Below are positions 32,922 to 41,578 of a DNA stretch of 64,000 nucleotides, piece after piece. The notes below the pieces were generated by a model. The model saw nothing but the letters and a program-made list of their open reading frames with translations, did no database searches and was not told the DNA's origin. How positions within the stretch are numbered: position 1 is the first letter of the stretch; the number at the start of each line of letters is the position of its first letter. Source of the stretch: Phycisphaerae bacterium (GTDB lineage: Bacteria > Planctomycetota > Phycisphaerae > UBA1845 > Fen-1342); contig JANQFV010000019.1 of NCBI GenBank assembly GCA_028277645.1, forward strand, positions 35,994 to 99,993, read 5' to 3'. Both the position numbers and the translations under genes were made by a program.

Positions 32922-33332
32922 TCAGCCGCTTTGGCCGTTCAGCAACTCCGCGACGCGTGTGCTACCCAACAGGTCGCGCGCGTACTGGGCAACATCCTGG
33001 CACGTGTTCTCGAGCCGCGACCGCGCCGCCTCCTTACCGGTCGCCACGTTGCGCAGCAGCAGATCGCCGCTGATCGGACCGTCGATCGCTTCGACGATCT
33101 CGAGCAACGTGATGTCGCCGGCTGCCTTGCGGAGCACAAAGCCACCCGCCGGCCCACGTTCGCTGCTCAGAATCTGCGCGCGCACCAGTTGCTGAAGGAT
33201 CTTCAACAAGTGCCCGGACGGAATCCCGCACGCGTCAGCAATATCTCGCCCCTGGATCGGCGTCCCGTTGCCGTGCTCGGCCAGATGGGCCGTAGCGAAC
33301 ACGGCATAGGCGGCGGCTCTACCCAATCGCAT
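32922..33332 (-). CDS. Rrf2-family transcriptional regulator without iron-sulphur ligands
   Basis: 136 aa from the ATG at 33332, which has GAGG 7-10 nt upstream and gives the usual Rrf2 N-terminus (MRLGRAAAYAVFATAHLAEH). Winged helix-turn-helix residues 10-70 include IPSGHLLKILQQLVRA and the wing SERGPAGGFVLRK. IscR/NsrR members hold a cluster with three Cys around residues 90-110; here only one Cys (ENTCQDV) lies in that region, so a cluster is unlikely. Target genes are unknown; the neighbours are the hydrolase and, divergently, the DUF3857 pair. Confidence 0.85.
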   Translation of the reverse strand: MRLGRAAAYAVFATAHLAEHGNGTPIQGRDIADACGIPSGHLLKILQQLVRAQILSSERGPAGGFVLRKAAGDITLLEIVEAIDGPISGDLLLRNVATGKEAARSRLENTCQDVAQYARDLLGSTRVAELLNGQSG

Positions 33333-33747
33333 GCTGCACCTCACTTGCATCGTCGCGGTGGCGTCCATCGAATGGACACGCGCGAAATCGCCGACCGTGC
33401 GTCACGGACAGCGGCGCGTCTCGCGAACTGTTCCAAAACTGAACCTTCAGCCGTTCGCGCAGTGGTGATCTCGCGGCGAGCCAAGTTACCCGCGAAAGTG
33501 TCCACTGGATTTCATCAACCCGAACTGGTGTCGATACTGATGGATTTGAGTATAGCGCTCTCAACTAAAGAGGCAAGCGGAGTTTGGCAACAGAGTACCC
33601 GTCCTGATCCGTGTTCGCCGGGTGATCCAGCCGAAACCGCTTCCGGCCTTTGCGTTCCCAGCCCCGTCTCGGGTAGACTGATCGGACCCGCACTCCCGGG
33701 CGTTCCATGTTGTGTACGGGGGGCTGAGCCGAGAAACGGAGAAGAAA
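33333..33747. other. 415-nt divergent intergenic region
   Basis: Separates the Rrf2 gene (minus) from the DUF3857 pair (plus), so it must hold promoters for both. The only structure I see is an inverted repeat TTGAG-N9-CTCAA at 33546-33564 with a TATAGC core. Open frames here are short and lack signals. Confidence 0.5.
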
Positions 33748-35760
33748 ATGCCACCGCGGAATCTCGCCACACTCTTATGGGTCCTTGTTCTAGCCGGGGG
33801 GACGTTCGGCCTGCCCGCAGCGGCCGAAGATGATCCGGAGGCAATGCGCGCCCGGATCGAGGCGATCGACGCCGACGACTACGATTCGGACGTTGTTGCC
33901 GTGGTCGATTGGAAAGACGTCCGAGTGCGGCCAAACGGGATCGGTACCGCCCGCGAGCATAAGGTCACCAAGATTCTTACCGATAGCGGGGTCCGTAGTC
34001 ACGCCGTCCAACGCTTCCCCTTCGACCCCCATACGAACCGACTCGACCTGATCACCATCCGCATCTACCGCGCCGACGGCGAACTGTACGAAGTGCCCCT
34101 GGACGACAAGGCGCAACAGCCACAAACCGCTTATGGCATCTTCTGGCCATCCGACCAGTACCTGATCGATCTACCGCGCCTGCACATCGGCGACGCGATC
34201 GAGACCATCACCGAGATGACCGGCTTCAACGTCGCGTATCTGGCCGAGCCGACGCCCAACGAGCGCAACGCCTACGGCGCGGTCCTCCAGCCGCCGGTGC
34301 CCGGTCACTGGCACGACGAGGCGCACTTCTGGTCGTCAGTGCCCATAATCGAGAAGCGCTACTCCGTGAAGCTACCGAAGGACAAGCCGCTGCAGTACGG
34401 CGTCTACAACGGCGAGCTGCGCACGACCGTCATGTTCGACGACGAGCACACGACCTACACGTTCGTCAAGGAAAACATCGAGCCGGTCAGCAGCGAGCCG
34501 CGAATGGAGCCGTGGCCCAACGTCGAGACCAAGCTTCTCCTCGCGACGCTGCCGACGTGGAACGACAAGGCCCGCTGGCTTTACGAAGTCAGTGAGCCAC
34601 ACTTCGAAGCCGACGACGCCATCCGCGAGACCGTCCACGCCATCATTGACGGTCTGGAAACGGACGAAGAGCGTTACACCGCCCTCAACCACTGGGTCGC
34701 CGAGAATATTCGCTACGCCGGCACCAGCCGCGGCATGTGCGAGGGCTACACCATTCACGACAGTATCGAGACGTTTCACGACCGCTGCGGCGTCTGCAAG
34801 GACAAGGCCGGTCTGCTCGTGACGTTCCTGCGTGTCGCCGGCTACGAGTCGTTCCTCGTGATGACGATGGCGCGACAGCGCGTCGACCGCGTGCCGGCGG
34901 ACCAATTCAACCACGCCGTGACCTGCATCCGCTGGCCGGACGGTTCGCTCGAGTTGCTCGATCCGACCTGGATGCCCAAGAGCCGCGACAATTGGTCGAA
35001 GCTGGAGCCGCTCCAGCACGTCGTTTACGGCCTGCCCGAAGGCATGGACCTAGCCCAGTCGGACTACTTCCCGCCGGAAGACAATCGTGCCCACTGGAAG
35101 TCGACGTCGACCATCGGCCCAAACAACGACCTCAACGGCGAGCTGCACTTCGTCGCGGTCGGCGCGCCCGAAGGGCGCCTTCGCCGCACGCTGTCCGGGC
35201 TGCATCCCGCCGAGCGCACATCATTCTTCGACCGCACGTTCCGCCGCCTGAGCACAAACGCTGTCCACAAGAACCTGCGCTGCATGGACCCCGTCGACTT
35301 CTCGGGGCCGCTCAACATTGAGACCGACTATCAGGCGACAGGCTATGCGCTCGGCAGCGGTCAACGCCGCTACTTCAGCCTGCCGATGATGCAAACGGTC
35401 TTCGGCGACCGCGCACTGTACGACCTGTTCGGCTCACACGCGTCGAATGACGACCGCCAGTACGGCGTGGCTCTGCTCGCGTCACGGCAAGCGCTGATCG
35501 AAGAAACGATCGAGCTACCCGCCGATTGGACGCCGGTCGACCTGCCGGAGTCCGTCGAGATTGACGGCCCATCGGCGGCGTTGAAGTTCGAGCTCGAGCA
35601 GACGTCGTCCGGGTTGCGCTACACCTGCGATTTCCAGGTCAAGCGCTGGTTGATCCCGCCGGACGAGTACGAGAACTACAAGGAAGTTATCGAGAAGTTC
35701 GAAGAACTAAGCGACCTGATCATCGAATGTGAGCTGGAGGGTGCCCGTGCGCAAGGATAG
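33748..35760 (+). CDS. Exported DUF3857 / transglutaminase-like protein, intact triad
   Basis: 670 aa; a GGAGAAG site precedes the ATG at 33748. A signal peptide (about 1-25) is followed by a DUF3857 beta domain (about 40-220) and a papain-like transglutaminase core (about 280-410). The catalytic set is complete: C350 (RCGVCKDKAGLL), H389 (FNHAVTC), D405 (LLDPTW). A C-terminal beta domain follows. Proteins of this build are exported; the core usually acts as a protease or amidase, but substrates are unknown. The next gene begins 4 nt downstream and encodes a paralogue with a dead core, so the two are cotranscribed. Confidence 0.85.
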   Translation: MPPRNLATLLWVLVLAGGTFGLPAAAEDDPEAMRARIEAIDADDYDSDVVAVVDWKDVRVRPNGIGTAREHKVTKILTDSGVRSHAVQRFPFDPHTNRLDLITIRIYRADGELYEVPLDDKAQQPQTAYGIFWPSDQYLIDLPRLHIGDAIETITEMTGFNVAYLAEPTPNERNAYGAVLQPPVPGHWHDEAHFWSSVPIIEKRYSVKLPKDKPLQYGVYNGELRTTVMFDDEHTTYTFVKENIEPVSSEPRMEPWPNVETKLLLATLPTWNDKARWLYEVSEPHFEADDAIRETVHAIIDGLETDEERYTALNHWVAENIRYAGTSRGMCEGYTIHDSIETFHDRCGVCKDKAGLLVTFLRVAGYESFLVMTMARQRVDRVPADQFNHAVTCIRWPDGSLELLDPTWMPKSRDNWSKLEPLQHVVYGLPEGMDLAQSDYFPPEDNRAHWKSTSTIGPNNDLNGELHFVAVGAPEGRLRRTLSGLHPAERTSFFDRTFRRLSTNAVHKNLRCMDPVDFSGPLNIETDYQATGYALGSGQRRYFSLPMMQTVFGDRALYDLFGSHASNDDRQYGVALLASRQALIEETIELPADWTPVDLPESVEIDGPSAALKFELEQTSSGLRYTCDFQVKRWLIPPDEYENYKEVIEKFEELSDLIIECELEGARAQG

Positions 35761-35764
35761 AACC

Positions 35765-37666
35765 ATGAACGCTGCAATCCGTCACGCGCGGTGTCCGCGC
35801 CTGGCCACCTCGCTACTGGTGTCGCTGAGCATCGTGACGCTCAACTTCGGTTGTGCGGCAACTTCGCACGCCGGCCCGCTCCAGGCGTCGTTCGACAACA
35901 CCAAACCGGATGCCGTCATCGAGCTGTGGGAGCAGCACTGGACCCTTAACGACGACGGCTCGACGGTCTTCCACGAGAAGAAGCACGTTCGCCTGAACAG
36001 CGATCGCACGTATGACGCGTTCTGTGATCCGCGCATCACGTACAACGTGGCGAATGACAAGCTCGACGTACTGGTCGCCCGCACGAAACGTCCAGACGGC
36101 ACCTATCGCGAAGCGACCGACTACGCCCACGTCGAAGTCTCGCCGGGCGCCTCCGCCGGCTGGCCGGCGTTTGCCGATGTGCGCCAGCACCTGATCGTCA
36201 TGCCGGGGGTCGAGCCGGGCTGCGTGCTCGAGCTCGAGTATCGCATTACGAGCAAGGCCGGCACGCGCTCGCCGCCCGCGGCTGACGTGCGCCTCGACGA
36301 TCAGTATCCCATCGGCAAACGCATCGTGAGCATCACTGCGCCAGAGGACGTCGCCGTAAGCTTTGCGGCGATACATTGCTCGCCGACGGGGGCGAGGGAC
36401 AAGAACGGAAACGCCGAGACTATCCGCTGGACCGTAAAGGACCTTCCCGCGCAGCCGCGTGAACCGCAGTCGCCGCCCTGGCAGGCTAAAGCTCCGCGAC
36501 TGGCCTTCTCAACAGCCGGCGAGAGCACCGCCTGGTTCAAGAACCTGCTTTGTTCGCTCGACGCGTCGGTCGACGATGACAAGCTGATCGAGAAACTCGC
36601 CGTTGAGTGGACCGCGGACGCCGACTCGGATTCCGAGAAGCTGCGTGCGATTCAGGAATCGCTCGAAGAGACCTTTAACTTCGTCGCGTTTCCGGTGGAC
36701 TGGCGACCGGCGCTGCCGCGCCCAGCCTCGACCGTGATGCAGAGTGGCTACGGATTACCGCGCGAGGCAGCATGTTTGTACCTCGCGCTGGTCCGCGCCG
36801 CAGGCGTCAAGATTCAGTCGGGGATTATCGCTGCCGACCACGTCTTCCTGCACGAGGCGCCGCAGCTCGGCATGATCGCGGCGTACGTACTCGTGCTTGC
36901 GACTGATGACGGCCTCGAGTTCTGGAATGCCCAGCGCGGACGCATCATCCGCGACACGCGTTGGGCCGGCCACAACGCGCTGTGGTTCGACGGCGACGAG
37001 CTCCGCCATCACGCGCTGCCGCCCTTCGCGAACGCAGACAAGAGCCGTTGCCACATCGTCGGCGACATCGAGCTCGACGGCGACGGGAAATTTGCGGGCG
37101 AAGTCGAAATCGCTGTTTCAGGGCTCTTCGTCTCACCCGAGCGTCTGCGCACCAGCAGCCAGCAAAAGAGCAAAATCAACTCGATCGTTCGTAATGCATT
37201 GCCGGGAGCAACGGTCAAGGACTTCACCGTGACCGCGCTTTCCGACGACGAACTTCGCGTCACGGCGAAAATCAAGTCATCGGACGCCTGCGACAAGCTC
37301 GGAGAGGCATACCAGCTCAAACTCGCCGGCGGCGGGGCCGCCGCCAGCGTCGTGTCGATCCCGTTGGCCGCGGCCGAGCGACGCACGCCGGCGTGGCTGG
37401 CCGGCGCCTTCGACGAGCACATCAAGCTCACCATCACGTGGCCGGAGAAGTGGACGGTCGACGCCCTACCCAGCCAGGTCGAGAAGCTCACCGGCGACTG
37501 GGGCAAACTCGTGCAGACCGTGTCGCTCGACGAAAGCAAGCTCACCGTCGACCGGCAGTTCCACATTGCGAAGCGTATGCTCGCACCTGCAGACGTGCTG
37601 ACACTGCGTGGCCCGCTGAACAAACTCCGCAGCCCGCACGCGCACACGCTGCTGCTGCGTCCGTAG
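35765..37666 (+). CDS. DUF3857 / transglutaminase-like paralogue with degenerate active site
   Basis: 633 aa. AAGGA lies 7 nt before the ATG at 35765, only 4 nt after the preceding stop. A signal sequence ends near FGCAATS, possibly a lipobox. A DUF3857-like domain is followed by the transglutaminase-like core, where the catalytic segment reads GYGLPREAACLYLALVRAAG. Aligned with the partner, Cys is replaced by Pro332, the His position by Ala (MIAAYVLVL), and the Asp position by Asn (EFWNAQ). It is therefore almost certainly inactive as an enzyme. It may pair with or regulate the active copy. A strong terminator follows. Confidence 0.75.
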   Translation: MNAAIRHARCPRLATSLLVSLSIVTLNFGCAATSHAGPLQASFDNTKPDAVIELWEQHWTLNDDGSTVFHEKKHVRLNSDRTYDAFCDPRITYNVANDKLDVLVARTKRPDGTYREATDYAHVEVSPGASAGWPAFADVRQHLIVMPGVEPGCVLELEYRITSKAGTRSPPAADVRLDDQYPIGKRIVSITAPEDVAVSFAAIHCSPTGARDKNGNAETIRWTVKDLPAQPREPQSPPWQAKAPRLAFSTAGESTAWFKNLLCSLDASVDDDKLIEKLAVEWTADADSDSEKLRAIQESLEETFNFVAFPVDWRPALPRPASTVMQSGYGLPREAACLYLALVRAAGVKIQSGIIAADHVFLHEAPQLGMIAAYVLVLATDDGLEFWNAQRGRIIRDTRWAGHNALWFDGDELRHHALPPFANADKSRCHIVGDIELDGDGKFAGEVEIAVSGLFVSPERLRTSSQQKSKINSIVRNALPGATVKDFTVTALSDDELRVTAKIKSSDACDKLGEAYQLKLAGGGAAASVVSIPLAAAERRTPAWLAGAFDEHIKLTITWPEKWTVDALPSQVEKLTGDWGKLVQTVSLDESKLTVDRQFHIAKRMLAPADVLTLRGPLNKLRSPHAHTLLLRP

Positions 37667-37680
37667 ACACACGAACACCC

Positions 37681-37718
37681 AACCCGGCGCGCGGCGACTG
37701 ATGCCGTGCGCCGGGGTT
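37681..37718 (+). terminator. Terminator hairpin after the DUF3857 pair
   Basis: 15-nt arms (AACCCGGCGCGCGGC and GCCGTGCGCCGGGGTT) pair with one mismatch around GACTGAT, 14 nt after the stop at 37666. The tail is weak (CTGCCTT). Confidence 0.6.
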
Positions 37719-37754
37719 CTGCCTTCCCGCCCGCACCGGCTACACTGCCCCTCG

Positions 37755-38543
37755 ATGCCGGAGCTCTTTCCCGACACAACCAGCTTCATCATCAGCGCCG
37801 TCGTTATGCTCGGCGCGCAGCTCATCTACGCCACCGTCGGCTTCGGCGCCGGCATGTTCTCGGTCGCACTGCTCGCGCTGGTGCTGCCTGATCTGGCTGG
37901 CGTGGTCGCCACCCTGCTGATTCTCACGTGCGTAACGGAAGTGTGGGTTCTCGCGCGCAATTGGCGGCAGGCTCAATTCAAGCTTGTGCTCATCGCGCTC
38001 CCGACGACTTTCGCAGGACTCTGGCTCGGAACACTCTGGCTCGCCGGCGGCAACGTCGACTGGCTGAAACGCGCGTTGGGACTGGTCGTGCTGCTGTCCG
38101 GTTCGTGGTTTCTCTACACGGAGCTCGGCAAACGCACTCCCGTAGCCGTGCCGTCGTCTACCACACAACGCACTTCAGGACCACGTCTTCTCTGGACGAT
38201 CCCCGTCGGCTTCATCGCCGGCGTGCTAGGCGGGCTCTTCGGCACCGGCGGACCGCCCATCATCGTGTTTCTCAAGAGCTGCCGACTACCCAAGGGTGTA
38301 TTTCGCGCTACGCTGCTGTGTTATTTCCTCACGATGACCGGATTGCGTGGAATTACCTACGTAAACGAGGGGCTGCTCACCGCGCAGGTGCTGCTGGCCG
38401 CCGCCTGGCTGTTGCCTTCATCGATGGTCGGCGCGCTGCTCGGCATGATGCTACACGACCGCCTATCGGAGCGCAGATTCGCACTCGGCGTCTCCGGCGT
38501 GCTGATTCTCGCCGGTGGCGTGCTGATTCTCCGCGGTTCGTAG
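37755..38543 (+). CDS. TauE/SafE-family membrane exporter
   Basis: 262 aa with about eight hydrophobic helices. The family's two-fold repeat is visible in GFGAGMFSVALLALVLPD near the N-terminus and GVLGGLFGTGGPPIIVFL in the middle. Members export or import small organosulphur or carboxylate anions (sulfite, sulfoacetate and others). The ATG at 37755 gives a standard N-terminus. The downstream MddA-like gene makes a link with sulphur compounds tempting, but a broken sigma gene lies between them and the inference is weak. Confidence 0.85.
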   Translation: MPELFPDTTSFIISAVVMLGAQLIYATVGFGAGMFSVALLALVLPDLAGVVATLLILTCVTEVWVLARNWRQAQFKLVLIALPTTFAGLWLGTLWLAGGNVDWLKRALGLVVLLSGSWFLYTELGKRTPVAVPSSTTQRTSGPRLLWTIPVGFIAGVLGGLFGTGGPPIIVFLKSCRLPKGVFRATLLCYFLTMTGLRGITYVNEGLLTAQVLLAAAWLLPSSMVGALLGMMLHDRLSERRFALGVSGVLILAGGVLILRGS

Positions 38544-38606
38544 ACGCGGCCGCGCTGCCTGCCTACCATCACACTTGGTCGAAGGACATTTCCAGGGCAC
38601 GAGCCG

Positions 38607-38795
38607 ATGCCTACCGAGAAGACACCCCTGCAACGGGCTGTCACGAGCGATACCGATGCGCTCCGCGATCTGCTCGAACGACACGGCGGCGACGTCTGGC
38701 GCTTGATCGACGCCGACATCGGTGATCGCTGGCGTTCCATGATCGACGCTGACAACGTCATGCAGGTCACCTATGTCGAGGCATTTCTGCACATC
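38607..38795 (+). pseudogene. 5' fragment of an ECF-like sigma factor
   Basis: The first 63 codons (TSDTDALRDLLERHGGDVW, DADNVMQVTYVEAFLHI) look like region 2 of a planctomycete ECF-like sigma factor. After about base 38795 the frame loses all resemblance and runs through the MddA-like gene in the wrong frame. No region 4 is found. The next gene starts inside this fragment, in the +1 frame relative to it. I read this as a truncated sigma gene joined to foreign or rearranged sequence. Confidence 0.65.
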
Positions 38796-39654
38796 CATAA
38801 TCTCACCGCCCGCAACGAACCACAACACCAAACTCCCCATCACAATCAACGCCCCGTGGAGCCGCCGTATCGCAATCTTCGCCTACGGCGTCGCGAGCTA
38901 CATCTTCTTCCTCGGTGTGTTCGCCTACGCCGTCGGGTTCATCGGCAACTTCCTCGTGCCGACGAGGCTCGACGGGCCGGCGACCGGCCCGCTCTGGCTG
39001 GCTCTGGTCATCAACCTGGGCCTGTTCACCCTATTCGCACTTCAGCACAGCGTGATGGCCCGGCCGGCGTTCAAGCGCTGGTGGACGCAGTACATCCCCC
39101 AGCCCGCTGAGCGTAGCACGTACGTGCTCGCCACCAACATCGCGCTACTGATGATGTTCTGGCTCTGGCGACCGATGGGCGGCACGATCTGGCAGGTCGA
39201 GAGCTTCGCCGCCCAGATCGTCCTCTGGAGCCTGTTCGCCCTTGGTTGGCTCACGGTTCTGGTGTCGACGTTTCTGATCAACCATTTCGACCTGCTCGGC
39301 CTGCGCCAGGTGACGCTGTACCTGCTGGGCAAGCCGTACACGGAGCTGAAGTTCGTCACGCCGGGGCTGTACAAGCTCGTGCGGCACCCGTTGTACATCG
39401 GCTGGTTCCTGGTGATGTGGGCGACGCCGACGATGACCGCAGCCCATTTCGTGTTCGCGTTGATGTCGTCGGCCTACATCCTGGTCGCGATCCAACTCGA
39501 AGAGCGCGACCTGATCCGCTACCACGGCAATGACTACGCCGAATACCGCCGCCGCGTGCCGATGCTGATCCCCAGACTGCGCCGCCGCAATCACCAGCCG
39601 TCAGTGGCCCCGCATATGGTGAATGTGCAGACAACGTCGAGCGTGACCGGCTAG
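38773..39654 (+). CDS. mddA: MddA-like methanethiol S-methyltransferase
   Basis: 293 aa integral membrane protein of the isoprenylcysteine methyltransferase/NnrU type, with about six helices. Motifs typical of MddA are present: LQHSVMARPAFKRWW, STFLINHFDLLGLRQV, LYKLVRHPLYIGWFLVMWAT, and LEERDLIRYHG. MddA methylates methanethiol with S-adenosylmethionine to give dimethyl sulphide. The first ~30 residues (MSRHFCTSIISPPATNHNTK) are not family-like; they come from the region overlapping the broken sigma gene, so the native start may have been lost. No nearer in-frame ATG or GTG exists. Family is well supported, substrate inferred. Confidence 0.78.
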   Translation: MSRHFCTSIISPPATNHNTKLPITINAPWSRRIAIFAYGVASYIFFLGVFAYAVGFIGNFLVPTRLDGPATGPLWLALVINLGLFTLFALQHSVMARPAFKRWWTQYIPQPAERSTYVLATNIALLMMFWLWRPMGGTIWQVESFAAQIVLWSLFALGWLTVLVSTFLINHFDLLGLRQVTLYLLGKPYTELKFVTPGLYKLVRHPLYIGWFLVMWATPTMTAAHFVFALMSSAYILVAIQLEERDLIRYHGNDYAEYRRRVPMLIPRLRRRNHQPSVAPHMVNVQTTSSVTG

Positions 39655-39686
39655 CAAGAGCCGCTACAAGAAAGGAAACAACGACC

Positions 39687-39803
39687 ATGACCACGAGAGC
39701 CAAACAAATCGCCAAACGAACCGTCCAGGCCGGCTTCCTTTTCTTCCTCGCCAAAGGCCTCCTCTGGCTGCTGATCCCCGCGGGGATTTGGGTTATGCAG
39801 TAG
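39687..39803 (+). CDS. 38-aa single-span membrane peptide
   Basis: A short gene with AAAGGA about 11 nt before the ATG. It encodes a basic N-terminus (MTTRAKQIAKRTVQAGF) and one hydrophobic helix (LFFLAKGLLWLLIPAGIWVM). It begins 32 nt after the MddA-like stop and ends 57 nt before a sigma factor. No family is recognised. The ribosome site, charge pattern and position argue for a real small membrane protein, perhaps cotranscribed with the methyltransferase. Confidence 0.55.
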   Translation: MTTRAKQIAKRTVQAGFLFFLAKGLLWLLIPAGIWVMQ

Positions 39804-39860
39804 TGAAGCATTCCTCGCGACGCACTGGCGATTCGCCCGGCAATCTCTGATGATGTCAGT

Positions 39861-40535
39861 GTGGACAGTGCGGGGCAGGACAACGATGCTCGGCTCGCAG
39901 CCGCTGGAGACGCAGACGCTCTCCAGCGGCTGATCGTGCGCTGCCACGACACGCTGCACAGAACCGTCACCCGCGCCCGTTCCGCCGCGCTGGTTCATCG
40001 CGTGGACGCCGACGACGTGCTCCAGAGGGCCTACGTGATTGCATTTCAGACCTGTTGCCCGACCAACGAAGCCGACCCACGATCCGACGATGTGCCAGCC
40101 GCGCCTCAGACGCCCCAGTTCGAAACCGCCGGCCATTTCTACAAGTGGGTGGAGACGGTCGCCCTCAATCAGCTACGTGACATCGAGCGCGGGCTCCACC
40201 GCCAGAAGCGGGACATTGCCCGCGAGATCGATCTCGGCGCCACCCCCAGCGACTCGTACCCAGATCTCGTTCTGCAACTCGCCGCCAGCGACACGACCCC
40301 CAGCAATATCGTTGCCCGCTCCGAGGCTGTAGCGGCGGTGATGTCGAGCCTGGCCCGTCTTCCGGCAGCACAGCGGGACATCCTCCACTGGCGTTTCATC
40401 CAGGGCATCCCGTTCGCCGAGATCGCACAACGGCTCGGCAAGACCGAAGACGCCACCTACATGATCTGCCACCGCGGACTCAAGTCCCTCCGCGGGCTGC
40501 TGGTCTCGGTTACGGCGTTTTTGACGCGATCATAG
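39861..40535 (+). CDS. ECF-like sigma factor
   Basis: 224 aa from a GTG start; upstream ATGs are out of frame. Region 2 (about 10-90) includes VDADDVLQRAYVIAFQ and FYKWVETVALNQLRDIER. Region 4 (about 165-215) includes LARLPAAQRDILHWRF and PFAEIAQRLGKTEDATYMI. It resembles the sigma fragment at 38607 in layout (DADDVLQ versus DADNVMQ). No anti-sigma gene is next to it. It may be an orphan regulator. Confidence 0.82.
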   Translation: MDSAGQDNDARLAAAGDADALQRLIVRCHDTLHRTVTRARSAALVHRVDADDVLQRAYVIAFQTCCPTNEADPRSDDVPAAPQTPQFETAGHFYKWVETVALNQLRDIERGLHRQKRDIAREIDLGATPSDSYPDLVLQLAASDTTPSNIVARSEAVAAVMSSLARLPAAQRDILHWRFIQGIPFAEIAQRLGKTEDATYMICHRGLKSLRGLLVSVTAFLTRS

Positions 40536-40894
40536 GTCGCTGGCGCCGCGGCGCCTCGATCATTCCGTTCTGCTCCGTCCTCTGTCACAGCCAGGGGCTA
40601 ATAGTGATTTTGGCGGTGCATTCTTGTTAGATTCGACGCTAGTTGACGTCTTCACAGACGGTGTGCAGTGGATGCGCAGCCGCAGACGATAAAGATGTCC
40701 CATCCGCGCTGGCGTAGCATTGCGCAGAAGCCGAGCACGATTTGGAGACGAGATTCGAAGCACGAAGCCGCCTTGTGCCGTGGCCGGGCACGAAGACGGC
40801 ACCTATTGAGGGCGGCGCGCCGGGAAATTACGCCTGGGAGGCGGAACCCGGGGCCCGCATTTAGCGTTGCAGTCCTTTCATCAGGAGAGTGAGA
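40536..40894. other. 359-nt intergenic region
   Basis: Begins with a perfect 14-bp palindrome GGCGCCGCGGCGCC at 40542-40555, 7 nt after the sigma stop, possibly a terminator. The rest shows no convincing ORF, promoter or riboswitch that I can recognise. AGGAG at 40883-40887 belongs to the next gene. Confidence 0.5.
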
Positions 40895-41473
40895 ATGAGT
40901 ATGCGTTCGTTCAGGATGGTTTCGGCAGCGGTATCCTCACTGATTGTGCTTGTTCTAGCGCCAGCAGCTACGCTGGCAGAGACATTACTGCTCGATACCA
41001 GTAATACCGATCACATTACGCCTCCCTGGGATCCCAGCCACGGAGTCTGGTCTTCACCCCTTCAGGCAGGACAGCAGTACTGGATCGAGGTAGAAGGGGT
41101 TTGGTATCGCGACAGCATCCACATATGCGACGCCGAGTGGTATGAACCGGAGCCCGACGAGCCTTGGCTGGAGGACTACCCGGGGTACCCCGGGTTGCTG
41201 GACGTGCAGATCAACGATACCTCGCTAGACTGGCTTGGCTTCGTTGACGTCGACGGAGATGATGTGCCCGACCCAAATGAGTGGTTCATACACACGCTGA
41301 GCCCGACTCATCGATACGGCCTACCTTGGCTGGGGGATGGGCAGCCTCTCAAATTCAGTGTTTACGACCTGGGTTACGAGAATTCCGGGATACTCACAAT
41401 CACGATCACTCCGGAACCGGCAACGCTCTGGACGATGCTTGTGCTGTCGTTCTCCGTGCTGCGACGGCGCTGA
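40895..41473 (+). CDS. PEP-CTERM secreted protein
   Basis: 192 aa. AGGAG lies 7 nt before the ATG at 40895. Signal peptide residues 1-29 (SSLIVLVLAPAATLAE). The mature part is acidic and rich in Trp/Tyr/Pro, with a jelly-roll-like look. The C-terminus ITPEPATLWTMLVLSFSVLRRR is a PEP-CTERM sorting signal: PEP motif, hydrophobic helix, Arg cluster. The signal is thought to be cut by an exosortase, linked to exopolysaccharide secretion; no exosortase gene is in this window. (The tail is quoted in two parts: ITPEPATLW and a hydrophobic helix ending RRR.). Confidence 0.8.
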   Translation: MSMRSFRMVSAAVSSLIVLVLAPAATLAETLLLDTSNTDHITPPWDPSHGVWSSPLQAGQQYWIEVEGVWYRDSIHICDAEWYEPEPDEPWLEDYPGYPGLLDVQINDTSLDWLGFVDVDGDDVPDPNEWFIHTLSPTHRYGLPWLGDGQPLKFSVYDLGYENSGILTITITPEPATLWTMLVLSFSVLRRR

Positions 41474-41513
41474 TGCGCGGGCGACATTCGTGCCGCAGAG
41501 CCTGCGTGCGCCT

Positions 41514-41535
41514 GCCGGGTGCGAGGGCACCCGGC
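41514..41535. terminator. Hairpin between convergent genes
   Basis: Perfect 9-bp arms GCCGGGTGC and GCACCCGGC with a 4-nt loop, midway in the 105-nt gap between the PEP-CTERM and kinase genes. It could serve both strands. Confidence 0.5.
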
Positions 41536-41578
41536 GGGCGCGAGCGGGCGGGGCAAACCAAGCTGTGCCGCCCCATTC

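Noticed and set aside
40536..40894. Possible riboswitch or short gene before the PEP-CTERM protein
   Set aside because: The region is 359 nt with some hairpins, but no c-di-GMP or other known motif is recognisable, and the 74-codon frame at 40668 lacks signals.
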